Program-made: the position numbers and the translations under genes
From: Atopobiaceae bacterium
GTDB taxonomy: Bacteria; Actinomycetota; Coriobacteriia; Coriobacteriales; Atopobiaceae
DNA length: 64,000 nucleotides
Reading direction: 5' to 3'
Assembly (NCBI GenBank): GCA_022655215.1
Contig: JALCUE010000001.1
Span: 62,001 to 126,000 of the forward strand
Notes under the pieces: generated by a model
The model's input: only the letters and a program-made list of their open reading frames with translations
Told to the model about the DNA's origin: nothing
Database searches by the model: none
Shown here: positions 19,871 to 27,726 of the stretch, piece by piece
Position numbering within the stretch: position 1 is the first letter of the stretch
Layout: each line of letters opens with the position of its first letter

Positions 19871-20033
19871 GTCGTCTCGTCACCGCTCGCGTCCACGTGG
19901 CCCTCCTGCGTCAATCCCCTCCGCATGGCGGGTATGATGCTTTCAGGTGCGGGGCGGGCGAGACCCTCCCCACAGCGACAGAAGACGACGTCCGCCTTGT
20001 CGGCGGCGGTTCGTCCCGACGAGGGGAAGAGCC

Positions 20034-20489
20034 ATGGAGAAGTCAACGTCCCAGAAGATCCTCAAGGTCATCTGCATCATCTGGATCGTGTTCACGGTCA
20101 TCGGCCTCATCCTGGCCATCGGCGTCACCGCCCTCGGCGGCGTCGGGATGTTCGGGGTCAGCTCGGGCGAGATAACCGGCGCCGATGCCGCGTCGGTCAC
20201 CACCGGCGGGACCCTCCTGCTGGTCATGGGCGTCGCGACCATCATCATCGGAATCGTCGACCTCATCGTGGGCATCTTCGGCCTGCGCGGTGCCAACGAT
20301 CCCAGGAAGATCGGCGTCTTCTTCGTGCTTTGCGCCATCGACCTCGTGATCTGCGTCATCGGTGTCATCGCAGGCATGGTACAGGGATCCGACCAGTCGA
20401 CCCTCGTCCAGAACATCGTGGACTGCGTCTGGCCTGCCATCTGCCTGGGCCTCTCCTACAACATCAAGCAGCAGGCCTCCAACGCCTAG
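20034..20489 (+). CDS. Small four-helix membrane protein, unknown
   Basis: 151-aa integral membrane protein of no family I can name. It has four hydrophobic segments, near residues 8-35, 58-85, 95-115 and 125-145. The second and third are separated by a short basic loop ('GLRGANDPRKI'). There is no signal peptide cleavage site and no recognisable catalytic motif. The ATG at 20034 follows 'GAGGGGAAGAGCC', a good ribosome site; the upstream in-frame extension is low-complexity and unlikely to be translated. It stands alone, about 250 bases after bglP and a hairpin, and 110 bases before the SOS-box gene. Function unknown; the fold resembles small 'four-TM' stress or scaffold proteins of high-GC Gram-positives only in a general way. 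Confidence 0.75.
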   Translation: MEKSTSQKILKVICIIWIVFTVIGLILAIGVTALGGVGMFGVSSGEITGADAASVTTGGTLLLVMGVATIIIGIVDLIVGIFGLRGANDPRKIGVFFVLCAIDLVICVIGVIAGMVQGSDQSTLVQNIVDCVWPAICLGLSYNIKQQASNA

Positions 20490-20554
20490 ACGCCTGGCGT
20501 GACGCGAGGCTGAGCCTTCCCTCTCACATGCTGTCCGCCTCCTGACGCATACTA

Positions 20555-20568
20555 CGAACGTACGTTCG
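20555..20568. promoter_or_regulatory. LexA/SOS box (Cheo-type)
   Basis: CGAACGTACGTTCG is a perfect 14-base palindrome. It fits the LexA operator used by Bacillus and Actinobacteria (CGAAC, four bases, GTTYG). A second half-site, ACGTTCG, follows at 20571-20577. It ends 33 bases before the ATG of the next gene, a position where LexA would block transcription. Confidence 0.72.
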
Positions 20569-20601
20569 ATACGTTCGACTGTCGTCGGAGGGGAGGAAGC
20601 C

Positions 20602-20898
20602 ATGGCGCGCTCGCTTGCGGGTACGTGCGGGATACCGCTCGAGCGCGAACGTGCCTACGTGGGGATCACCTCCATGGTGGACCCCGATGGCTGCGTGGTC
20701 ATCCAGACCATCCACTGGCCCGGGCCGATTCCCCGAGACCTCGCCGTGACCTCCTCGAACGAACGCAGGCCCTGCGGCCGCATCGACATGGGCAACCTCG
20801 TCCGCTCCTGGGTGGTGACCATCGGACGCCGCAGGCGCGTCGTGTTCTGGGAGGCGGGCCGCTGGTTCGTGGCCAAGAAGGGCTGCGCCGACCGATGA
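20602..20898 (+). CDS. 98-aa SOS-associated beta protein, unknown function
   Basis: Short soluble protein with a strong ribosome site (GGAGGGGAGG) before ATG 20602 and a LexA-type palindrome immediately upstream, so it is probably induced by DNA damage. The C-terminal half ('VTIGRRRRVVFWEAGRWFV') and the centre ('CVVIQTIHWPG') resemble the small beta-rich protein often found beside Y-family DNA polymerases in Firmicutes and Coriobacteria. That family has the same W...R...GRWFV ending. This is recalled from memory and not searched. No polymerase lies next to it here, so it would be an orphan. Eighteen Arg residues make it strongly basic, compatible with nucleic-acid contact. Function unknown. 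Confidence 0.68.
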   Translation: MARSLAGTCGIPLERERAYVGITSMVDPDGCVVIQTIHWPGPIPRDLAVTSSNERRPCGRIDMGNLVRSWVVTIGRRRRVVFWEAGRWFVAKKGCADR

Positions 20899-20949
20899 GG
20901 TCGAGCTCGGTCTCGCGTGGAAGGTCCTATCGGCCGGCCCTTGTCCTCG

Positions 20950-22131
20950 CTACACGGCCAGACCCTGCGGCCAGAAGCCCATGTCCGCGATGATGCGGTG
21001 GGTGGCGTCGCCTCTGTGGATCTGCTCCGGATGGGTCCTATACAGGAAGAGTGCCCTGCTGCGGGCCTCCTCGAGCTCGGGCGTGGAGTCCGGGTACTTC
21101 TTGAAGCGTGCGAGGATGCCCGTCTCGCACGCGTAGTCGAGGTCGGGCGTGAGCCATGCGCCCACCCTCTTGGCCTCGGCGATGACGGCCTCCATCCTGC
21201 GCCGCCCCTTCATCGTGAGGGTGCGTCGGTAGGTACCCTCTCCCCCTATGATGCAGGGGAGGAGGGGATCGATTCCCATCTCGCGCAGCGCCGACTGCTC
21301 GTCGCTGTCGGGGAAGATCAGCCACTGCCGATCGCAGTACATCAGGAACGCCGAGAACAGGCGGTCCCTCTCGGGTCCAGGCTCCATCGACCAGACGCTC
21401 TCGGGGAGGTCGTCGTCCATGATGAGGCGCGGGTCCATGGGCACCCCGTAGCGGTACCTGCCCCTGGGCGTGAGCCCCTGCGGCCAGATGCCGAGACCCG
21501 CGAGGACATGGTGGGTCCTGTCGCCCATGCGGATCGAGGCGGGAAACGCCCGATACCTCCTGAAGGCGAGCTCGCGGGCGGCCTGGACCTCCTCGGTCCA
21601 CCCGTCGTCGGAGGTATGGGCCGCGAGCAGCTCCGCGACCTGCTCGTCCGTGATGTCGGGCGTGACCCAGGCGCCGGTCTTCTCGGCTTCGAACTTGGCG
21701 ATCCCGTACATGACCTGGGAGTCCGTGCACATCATGTACTCACGGGAGGTGGGGTCCGTCTCGGCCGGGAGGTGGATATCATTGAGCCGCTGGCATTGCG
21801 CGACGGTCAGCTCATCACCGGAGAGCATCGTCCACGACGCGTTGTTGTAGGTGAGCCAGGCCTTCTTGGCGACGTCCCTCTCATGACCGGGAGCCATGGC
21901 CAGGATGGACGAGGGGACGCTGTCCTTGGCGACGTGCTTGTCGGGATAGAGCTTGATGTCGCGGGACAGCGGCGGTGTGGGTGTGGCCGCCTTGTGCTCC
22001 GGCGTGGCCGTCGGAGCCGCCTGCGTCGGTTGTGCTGCCATCTTCCGCGCGGACTCATCCACCATCCTCCAGGACTCGAGGTCGAGGAAGTTGGACGAGC
22101 CATCTCCGTTGAAGTCCGGTACGCCGAACAT
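20950..22131 (-). CDS. EF-hand-led protein with duplicated 150-residue domain
   Basis: 393-aa protein, function unknown. Residues 6-17 form a canonical calcium-binding loop ('DFNGDGSSNFLD', with Asp/Asn/Asp/Ser/Asn/Asp at positions 1, 3, 5, 7, 9 and 12). Residues 30-60 are a Pro/Thr/Ala linker. The rest is a tandem duplication of about 150 residues (about 71-220 and 241-390). Both copies start 'MxPGxER', contain 'GAW(V/L)TPD' and end 'RxGDxTHxxxAxxGxWPQGL'. There is no signal peptide or membrane helix, so it is cytoplasmic unless exported by an unusual route. The start is supported by AAGGAGG five bases before the ATG. Similar EF-hand-tipped unknown proteins occur in Olsenella-like genomes. 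It converges with the SOS gene and follows the zinc-ribbon gene on the same strand. Confidence 0.8.
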   Translation of the reverse strand: MFGVPDFNGDGSSNFLDLESWRMVDESARKMAAQPTQAAPTATPEHKAATPTPPLSRDIKLYPDKHVAKDSVPSSILAMAPGHERDVAKKAWLTYNNASWTMLSGDELTVAQCQRLNDIHLPAETDPTSREYMMCTDSQVMYGIAKFEAEKTGAWVTPDITDEQVAELLAAHTSDDGWTEEVQAARELAFRRYRAFPASIRMGDRTHHVLAGLGIWPQGLTPRGRYRYGVPMDPRLIMDDDLPESVWSMEPGPERDRLFSAFLMYCDRQWLIFPDSDEQSALREMGIDPLLPCIIGGEGTYRRTLTMKGRRRMEAVIAEAKRVGAWLTPDLDYACETGILARFKKYPDSTPELEEARSRALFLYRTHPEQIHRGDATHRIIADMGFWPQGLAV

Positions 22132-22220
22132 GGGGCCTCCTTGGTCTGCCTTGCCCTCACCATGACATGCTATGCCGGATTCGCTCGGCCTTTCGTGCGT
22201 GGTCGGTGCACGTCACCAGG

Positions 22221-23786
22221 TCAGAGGCGAATGCCCGCCCCGGTGTTCGTGGCCGGAGACGCCCCCTGGACATCGGCGAGGTCGCCCTGCAGCGTCCCCT
22301 GATACGAGACGAGCGTGAGGCCGAACGAGGACCCATCCATCCTGACCATGGCCCCGTTGGCGCCCGTCAGGGAGGCCGCCTCGGAGCAGACGACGCCTCC
22401 GCTCGTGAGGGCCACGGGACGGCCTCCCACGGAGTTCGCGAACGACCCCACGGCCGAACCCTCCATGTCGTAGACGTATGAGTTCCCATAGGGCCCCGCG
22501 ATGACGAAGTCCGAGGAGCCGTCGAGGGTGAGCAGCTCGCCGTATCCCGTGACCTTCTCCTGGAGGGTGGGGGTGCCCCCGTCCATCGTGTAGATGCTCG
22601 TGGAGCCGCCCTGGCTACCATCGGCGCGGCTGACCAGCAGACGGTCGCCCGCACACCTCACCGTGGAGGAGATGATGACGCCGCTGGTCTCGCGCGGGTA
22701 GACGGTGCTCGTGATGTCCGTGGGAGAGGTGAGGTCGAGGGAGCACGACCATGCCGAGAGGTCCTTGTCGGAGTAGTAGTCGTCGCTGTCGGTGCCGCAG
22801 TCGTACTCGGGGGAGTTGGTGGCATACACCACCTCGGACGTCCCCACCCCGAGGAGCCTGCTTCCCTCGACGAGGCTCGCGACCGCGCCGGATGACAGGT
22901 CGACGGACTTGACCTGGATCTTCTCGGCCAGCTCGAGTGCCGCCTGCGTGACCTTGTTATATGCGGTGCCGATGTCGTCGGTCGCGCTGATGTCCGCCGC
23001 TCCGGTCTGCTGTGTCCCGCCTGCCACGTACTGGGAGCTGGACGTGTAGTAGAGGCGGCCTCCCACCACGCAGAACAGGCAGGGCTCGTACGTGACGCTG
23101 CTCCTGACGGCATAGGCCTCGAAGGCGGCGTCCTCGCACAGGGTGCGGTCGTCGCTCCCGTCGAGGTTGGCCATGTGGATCCCGCGGAAGGGGATGGAGT
23201 CGATGACCGGGAGCCTGGAAGGCGTCGCGACGTCCGGGGAGGACTTGGGCGTGTAGACGATCTTGTCGCCCACGATGATGAAGGAGTCCGCGGAGACGGG
23301 CAGGGCGGTCATGCCGTCCGAGCTGGACACGTCGAGGCAGGTGTAGGTCTTGCCCTGGTACTCCTGGACCGTGCCGGAGACCTGCGTCGTGCTCATGGCC
23401 GCGACCTGGTCGGCGGTCATGCCGAACTCGGTGGTCTGCGCCTCAGTGGTCGCGGGCTGCTCCTGCGTCTGGCTCTGCTCCGGTGCCTGGCCCTGCCGGC
23501 TGGGGGTGAACGTCACGTAGATCGCGAGGACGAGGGAGACCACGGCGAGTACCACCAGCACCACGACCAGCACCATGGGGACCTTCCCGCGAGGTGGCTT
23601 GCGTGCGGGAGAGGGGCTGGCGGTCTTCTCGGCATCGGCGCCCTTGGCTTGCGGACCGGCGGCTGCGGCATCGCTCGCGGGGGAGGGACCGGCGTCTGGA
23701 GCGGTCTTCTCCACCTTCGCTCCGCACACGTCGCAGAACTTGGAACCCTCGGGAAGCTGCTTCCCGCAGTTGGGACAGAACGGCAT
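22221..23786 (-). CDS. Zinc-ribbon membrane protein with extracellular propeller-like domain
   Basis: 521 aa. It begins with a double-Cys zinc ribbon ('CPNCG...FCDVCG', residues 4-24), followed by a low-complexity Pro/Ala linker. A single transmembrane helix lies near residues 75-100 ('MVLVVVLVVLAVVSLVLAIYV'-like). The extracellular part is about 400 residues. It is rich in short beta repeats ('ANLDGSDDRTLC', 'YTMDGG', 'VYDMEGS'), as in DUF5050-type beta-propellers. The ribbon would sit in the cytosol and the propeller outside. The start 'MPFCPNCG' at 23786 is preceded by AGGGGGAAT; the frame extends nine codons further without a better site. It is one of four proteins in this window with this ribbon-helix-ectodomain plan. 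Role unknown, possibly sensing or envelope scaffolding. Confidence 0.82.
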   Translation of the reverse strand: MPFCPNCGKQLPEGSKFCDVCGAKVEKTAPDAGPSPASDAAAAGPQAKGADAEKTASPSPARKPPRGKVPMVLVVVLVVLAVVSLVLAIYVTFTPSRQGQAPEQSQTQEQPATTEAQTTEFGMTADQVAAMSTTQVSGTVQEYQGKTYTCLDVSSSDGMTALPVSADSFIIVGDKIVYTPKSSPDVATPSRLPVIDSIPFRGIHMANLDGSDDRTLCEDAAFEAYAVRSSVTYEPCLFCVVGGRLYYTSSSQYVAGGTQQTGAADISATDDIGTAYNKVTQAALELAEKIQVKSVDLSSGAVASLVEGSRLLGVGTSEVVYATNSPEYDCGTDSDDYYSDKDLSAWSCSLDLTSPTDITSTVYPRETSGVIISSTVRCAGDRLLVSRADGSQGGSTSIYTMDGGTPTLQEKVTGYGELLTLDGSSDFVIAGPYGNSYVYDMEGSAVGSFANSVGGRPVALTSGGVVCSEAASLTGANGAMVRMDGSSFGLTLVSYQGTLQGDLADVQGASPATNTGAGIRL

Positions 23787-24086
23787 GATGATTCCCCCTA
23801 TCACACATGACATGTGTTTCAGGTCGATTGTACTTGTCGGCGGGAGGGGAGGGATGTGGAAGAAGGGTCACCTCTGAGCCTCGGCATCCCTTCCGTGAAC
23901 GGTGCCCCCGGGTCTCATCTGACGTGCCCCTGTTACAGGCATGTGTACAACTCAACAACTATTTTAGACCGTTCGGCGATGCGTCCGGGACGGCCAAAAG
24001 ACATGCTCTATATTGTGGGCGACCAAGGCGCCTTGGTCAGGGATTCCTGTACGTCTGCTTCGAAGCCGAGTGGAAGGGATACGTCT
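23787..24086. promoter_or_regulatory. Divergent intergenic region, about 300 bp
   Basis: This lies between the minus-strand zinc-ribbon gene and the plus-strand PTS EIIB gene and must hold both promoters. The stretch 23930-23980 is clearly AT-richer than its surroundings (for example 'CAACTATTTTAGACC'), as expected for a promoter. I could not fix a convincing -35/-10 pair. No riboswitch-like structure was seen. Confidence 0.4.
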
Positions 24087-24578
24087 ATGGCAGAACCCGA
24101 CATAGTCTTCGCAAGGGTGGACAACCGTCTTGTCCACGGTCAGGTCGGAGCCTCCTGGGTGGGGGCCGTGAGGGCGAACCTCATCATCGTCGCCGATGAC
24201 GAGGCCGCGAACGACCAGGTGCAACAGTCGCTCATGAAGATGACGGCCGACGCCAACGACGTCGGCATCCGCTTCTTCACCCTCCAGAAGACCATCGACG
24301 TCATCCACAAGGCAAGCGCGTCGCAGCACATGTTCATCGTCGCGCGTACGCCTCAGAACATGCTGTCCCTCATAGAGGGAGGTGTCCCCATCAAGGAAGT
24401 GAACATCGGGAACATGCACGCCAGTGGGGACAAGCGCGTGTTCCACGAGCAGCACGTCTACGTCGACGACGCCGACCTCAAGGCCTTCGCGGCCATGAAG
24501 GCCAAGGGCGTCAACGTGTTCATCCAGATCGCCCCCACGAACAAGAAGTTCGAGAACCTGGATTTCAGCACGGAGTAA
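24087..24578 (+). CDS. PTS mannose/fructose/sorbose-family EIIB
   Basis: 163-aa cytosolic phosphotransfer subunit. The phospho-His is His17 in 'RVDNRLVHGQV', the invariant IIB-Man motif. 'NIGNMH' and 'VYVDDAD' are further family marks. It accepts phosphate from the EIIA encoded at 27195 and passes it to the sugar during transport by EIIC/EIID. ATG 24087 follows GGAAGGG; the longer open frame upstream crosses the promoter region and is not coding. EIIB-EIIC-EIID are contiguous, followed by a HAD phosphatase and then EIIA, a split arrangement. The substrate is not given by EIIB; neighbouring SIS and GntR genes suggest an amino sugar or Amadori-type compound. Confidence 0.92.
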   Translation: MAEPDIVFARVDNRLVHGQVGASWVGAVRANLIIVADDEAANDQVQQSLMKMTADANDVGIRFFTLQKTIDVIHKASASQHMFIVARTPQNMLSLIEGGVPIKEVNIGNMHASGDKRVFHEQHVYVDDADLKAFAAMKAKGVNVFIQIAPTNKKFENLDFSTE

Positions 24579-24671
24579 CACCGTTCGGCACGAAGTGGCA
24601 CCGACGTGATCAGGAGGGGGATGGGTCCTCTCCGTCCGCCGTCCCTAGGAAAGAGAGAGGGAGGGTTTGAA

Positions 24672-25496
24672 ATGCAGATAACGCTAGTTCAGGGTCTCCT
24701 CATGCTGCTGGTGGGCTTCATATGCTCCATCGACCAGCAGACGGAGGCGTTCTATTGGTTCCGGCCTATGGTCGCCTCGTTCTTCACGGGCATCGTGCTG
24801 GGCGACGTCCAGCTCGGCGTCCAGTGTGGCGCCGTGGCGGAGCTCGCCTACCTCGGCATGACGAACGTGGGAGGCACCGTACCGCCCGACCCGCTGTTCG
24901 CCGGCATCATGACCGTGGTGCTCGCATACACCACCGGTCAGACCCCCGAGGCCGCGCTTGGCCTGTCCTACCCGTTCGCGCTCCTCGCCCAGGCGCTGGG
25001 CATCCTGTTCAAGACGCTCTACTCGTTCGTGCCTCACAAGCTCGACGCGTACGCCGCCGAGGGCAACGTGAAGTCGTTCAACGGCCTCATCGTCGCCGTC
25101 ACGGTGCTCCAGTCGCTGGTCTTCGGCGTGGTCATCTTCCTGTGCGTCTACGCGCTGCAGGCACCCATCCAGGCCTTCGTCAACGCGTTCCCCACGTGGG
25201 TCACGCACGGCTTCGAGATCGCCGGCGGCGTGCTGCCTGCGGTCGGCCTCGCCATGCTGCTGCTCACCACGCTCAAGCCTGAGACCTACCCGTACCTGTT
25301 CATCGGCTTCATAGTCGAGTGCGTCCTGGCCAACATCGTCACCTCCGATGGCACCGCGGTGTTCGCCAACGTCCTGCCCGTCGCCGTCCTCGGCACGGCG
25401 CTGGCCGCGATCAACTACGCATACGAGAAGAAGATAGACGAGACCGCCGCCAAGATCTCCTCCGTCTCGAATGGGGGCGATTCTGATGGCATCTAA
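24672..25496 (+). CDS. PTS mannose-family EIIC
   Basis: 274-aa integral membrane subunit forming the sugar channel with EIID. The N-terminus 'QGLLMLLVGFICSIDQQ' and 'GDVQLGVQCGAVAELAYLG' are the conserved IIC-Man signature. About eight hydrophobic stretches follow. ATG 24672 has GGGAGG eight bases upstream; the GTG at 24606 would add 22 poorly conserved residues. It lies 93 bases after EIIB, and its last 11 bases overlap the EIID start, so EIIC and EIID are translationally coupled. Confidence 0.92.
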   Translation: MQITLVQGLLMLLVGFICSIDQQTEAFYWFRPMVASFFTGIVLGDVQLGVQCGAVAELAYLGMTNVGGTVPPDPLFAGIMTVVLAYTTGQTPEAALGLSYPFALLAQALGILFKTLYSFVPHKLDAYAAEGNVKSFNGLIVAVTVLQSLVFGVVIFLCVYALQAPIQAFVNAFPTWVTHGFEIAGGVLPAVGLAMLLLTTLKPETYPYLFIGFIVECVLANIVTSDGTAVFANVLPVAVLGTALAAINYAYEKKIDETAAKISSVSNGGDSDGI

Positions 25497-26328
25497 TGAC
25501 GAGAACGACGAGGTCACCCCGACCGCAGCCAACGGCGAGAAGCTGGGCAAGCTGACGTCTCAGGACATCACCAAGCTCGGACTCCTGTCGATCTTCGAGC
25601 AGATCGCCTTCTCCTTCGAGCGCATGCAGGCTCCTGGCTTCACCTCGAACATGCTTCCCGCGTTCAAGAAGATCTATGGGGACTCCGACGAGGACCTCAA
25701 GGAGTTCATGACCTACAACATGGAGTTCATGAACACCGAGCCTCACATGGCGACCCTGCTCCAGGGCGTGGTCCTCTCCATGGAGGAGAAGCACGAGGAT
25801 CGTGAGCTCATCAAGGGCGTCCGCAACGGCCTCTTCGGACCTCTCGCGGGCCTCGGCGACTCCATCTTCTGGTTCACCATCCTGCCCATCACGGCCGCCA
25901 TCTCCTGCTCGCTCGCCCAGAGCGGCTCGATCCTCGGCCCGATCATCTTCATCGCCGTCTACCTGGTCGTCGGGCTGTCGCGCATCTTCTTCGCGCATCT
26001 CGGCTATGGCATCGGCAACAAGGCGCTCACCTCGATCGGCGAGAACACCAAGTACCTGACGAAGGCCGCCGGCATCCTCGGCACCACCGTCATCGGCGCG
26101 CTGATCCCGTCCTACGTCACCGTGGCCTTCGCGGACACGCTGGTGTTCGGCGTGGACGGCTCGTCCACCGTGCAGTCGGTGTTCAACCAGATCATGCCGA
26201 ACATCCTGCCCCTGGCCGTGGTGTTCGCGATCTACGCGCTCTTCAAGAAGAAGCACGCCAACGTCATGTACATCATCCTGGGGATCATCCTCATCAGCAT
26301 CCTGATGTCGTTCCTCGGCTGGATGTAG
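25486..26328 (+). CDS. PTS mannose-family EIID
   Basis: 280-aa membrane subunit. After a hydrophilic 25-residue head come the conserved 'SIFEQIAFSFERMQAPGF' and 'MEFMNTEPHMATLLQGVVLSMEE' regions of IID-Man, then 'GLFGPLAGLGDSIFW'. The C-terminal third is made of hydrophobic helices. ATG 25486 is preferred over ATG 25471, since the GGGGG run lies eight bases before it. It overlaps the end of EIIC by 11 bases. The gene ends at a lysine-rich loop and a last helix; a hairpin follows 18 bases after the stop. Confidence 0.92.
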   Translation: MASNDENDEVTPTAANGEKLGKLTSQDITKLGLLSIFEQIAFSFERMQAPGFTSNMLPAFKKIYGDSDEDLKEFMTYNMEFMNTEPHMATLLQGVVLSMEEKHEDRELIKGVRNGLFGPLAGLGDSIFWFTILPITAAISCSLAQSGSILGPIIFIAVYLVVGLSRIFFAHLGYGIGNKALTSIGENTKYLTKAAGILGTTVIGALIPSYVTVAFADTLVFGVDGSSTVQSVFNQIMPNILPLAVVFAIYALFKKKHANVMYIILGIILISILMSFLGWM

Positions 26329-26346
26329 GCTCGAAGGCTCTGCCAG

Positions 26347-26384
26347 GCGAGGCCTCGGTCCCCTTCGCGGGGTCGGGGCCTCGC
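26347..26384 (+). terminator. Hairpin after EIID
   Basis: GCGAGGCC pairs with GGCCTCGC, with a second inner CCCC/GGGG pairing, between EIID and the HAD gene. There is no T-tract. It may cap the EIIBCD message or only attenuate reading into the HAD and EIIA genes. Confidence 0.45.
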
Positions 26385-26412
26385 TCCATGCGAGGACGCG
26401 GGAGGTACCTGG

Positions 26413-27108
26413 ATGGACGAGAGGGACATGGACGACGAGTGCCTGATGCCGAAGGACCTGGGCGCGATCGCCTTCGACATGGACGGCGTGCTCGTGGCCA
26501 GCGAGCGCGAGTGGGAGCGCGTGTTCCGCGGCGTGCTCGCGGAGTACGGCCTCGAGCTCACGGACGCCGACCGGGCGGATCTCTACGGCTGCTCCGACGA
26601 ACACGAGAACGAGGTGCTCTCCCGTGCCGCCGGGGTCACGATCGAGGAGATGGCCGCAAGCAAGAACGACTACTGCGAGAGGCATCCCGTCGACTACGGC
26701 AGGGTCGTGATCGAAGGCGGCCGCGAGGCGATCGCGCACTGTCACGAGGTCGGCCTCAAGGTGGCACTCGCCTCCTCGAGCCTCGCCGTGGACGTGGCGA
26801 GGATGCTCTCCGAGACGGGACTCGCCGATTCCTTCGACGTCGTGGTGACCGGTGACCACGTGGAGAGGGCCAAACCCGATCCCGCCATATACCTGCGCGC
26901 CGCCGAGCTTCTCGGCATGGAGCCCGCACGCGTGGTCGCGGTCGACGACTCGTCCTACGGCTATAGCTCCGCACACGAGGCGGGCATGGGCGTCATCCAG
27001 TTCGCCCATGACGGCCAGCCTCCCGTCTCGCCCGACGTCATCGCCGTATGCCGTGACTTCGACGAGGTGTCCGTCACCGTGGACACACTGCTCGCGGCGG
27101 GGGAGTGA
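26413..27108 (+). CDS. HAD hydrolase, beta-phosphoglucomutase/phosphatase-like
   Basis: 231-aa cytosolic HAD subfamily I enzyme with an alpha-helical cap. 'FDMDGVL' (nucleophile Asp22, acid/base Asp24), 'ASSSL' (motif II), 'KPDPAIY' (motif III Lys) and 'VAVDDSSYGYSSAHEAGM' (motif IV acids) are all present. Such enzymes act on sugar phosphates as phosphatases or mutases. Sitting between EIID and EIIA of a PTS, it probably processes the imported sugar phosphate or relieves its build-up. ATG 26413 follows GGGAGG by seven bases. The 15-residue acidic N-terminal extension before the core is unusual but well supported by that ribosome site. Exact substrate not determinable. Confidence 0.86.
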   Translation: MDERDMDDECLMPKDLGAIAFDMDGVLVASEREWERVFRGVLAEYGLELTDADRADLYGCSDEHENEVLSRAAGVTIEEMAASKNDYCERHPVDYGRVVIEGGREAIAHCHEVGLKVALASSSLAVDVARMLSETGLADSFDVVVTGDHVERAKPDPAIYLRAAELLGMEPARVVAVDDSSYGYSSAHEAGMGVIQFAHDGQPPVSPDVIAVCRDFDEVSVTVDTLLAAGE

Positions 27109-27194
27109 GAGAGTCGGTCGCAGGGCCGGCCATGCAATCGAGAGATGGATCGAGGAGAGGGGAGGAGCCATCGCACCATCGATGGCGACACCAC

Positions 27195-27629
27195 ATGATA
27201 GGAATCATCGTAACGGGACACGGCAGCTTCGCCACGGGCATGACCTCGGCGTTGAAGCTCATCGTGGGCGATGTGGAGGGATATGAGTCGGTCGACTTCG
27301 ACTCCCTCGAAGGCACCGATGACCTCGAGCGCGACCTCACCGCGGCGCTCGACGCGCTTTCCGGCTGTGACGGGACGCTCGTCTTCTGCGACCTCGTGGG
27401 AGGCTCGCCGTTCAAGACGGCGGTCACGCTCGGCGTCGCTCGCGAGGGCGTGCGCGTCATGGCCGGCACCAACCTCGGCACGCTCATCGAGACGTACATG
27501 ACCCGCGACTCCGCGGCGAACGTGGACGAGCTCGCGGACCGTGCGGTCGAGACGGCCAAAAAGCAGGTCACCCTCTTCCAGATGGCGGCTCCCGCCCAGG
27601 ACGAGTCCGACGAGGACGGCGGGATCTAG
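27195..27629 (+). CDS. PTS mannose-family EIIA
   Basis: 144-aa cytosolic subunit that receives phosphate from HPr on His9 ('IIVTGHGSFATG') and hands it to EIIB. 'DLVGGSPF' is the second family motif. An acidic tail ('DESDEDGG') follows the domain. The start at ATG 27195 matches the family N-terminus. However, its best Shine-Dalgarno (GGGGAGGAG, about 27160) is 26 bases away, so initiation may be inefficient or use an upstream in-frame codon. It is separated from EIIBCD by the HAD gene and a hairpin, and followed by a strong bidirectional terminator. Confidence 0.9.
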   Translation: MIGIIVTGHGSFATGMTSALKLIVGDVEGYESVDFDSLEGTDDLERDLTAALDALSGCDGTLVFCDLVGGSPFKTAVTLGVAREGVRVMAGTNLGTLIETYMTRDSAANVDELADRAVETAKKQVTLFQMAAPAQDESDEDGGI

Positions 27630-27664
27630 GCAAGACCGGAAGGCCACCTCGCCCAGAAAGGACC

Positions 27665-27702
27665 GTGCCCGCGGCCGCCATGTTCGAGGCGGCTGCGGGC
27701 AC
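27665..27702. terminator. Bidirectional terminator between EIIA and SIS gene
   Basis: A 15-bp stem (GTGCCCGC...GCGGGCAC, one mismatch) with an 8-base loop is followed by CTCATCTT on the plus strand. It lies between two convergent genes and can serve both. Confidence 0.75.
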
Positions 27703-27726
27703 CTCATCTTACGAGCGTGTCCATCC

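Noticed and set aside
20917-22302. Plus-strand frame of 461 codons
   Set aside because: Antisense to the EF-hand-led gene, which has a proper ribosome site and internal protein duplication.
23787-24086. Possible sigma-54/LevR-type control of the mannose PTS
   Set aside because: No GG-N10-GC promoter and no LevR-like activator gene in the window; two GntR regulators are present instead.
25411-27171. Minus-strand frame of 586 codons across EIID, HAD and EIIA genes
   Set aside because: Shadow of well-recognised plus-strand genes; composition rich in Asp/Glu/His/Gly.
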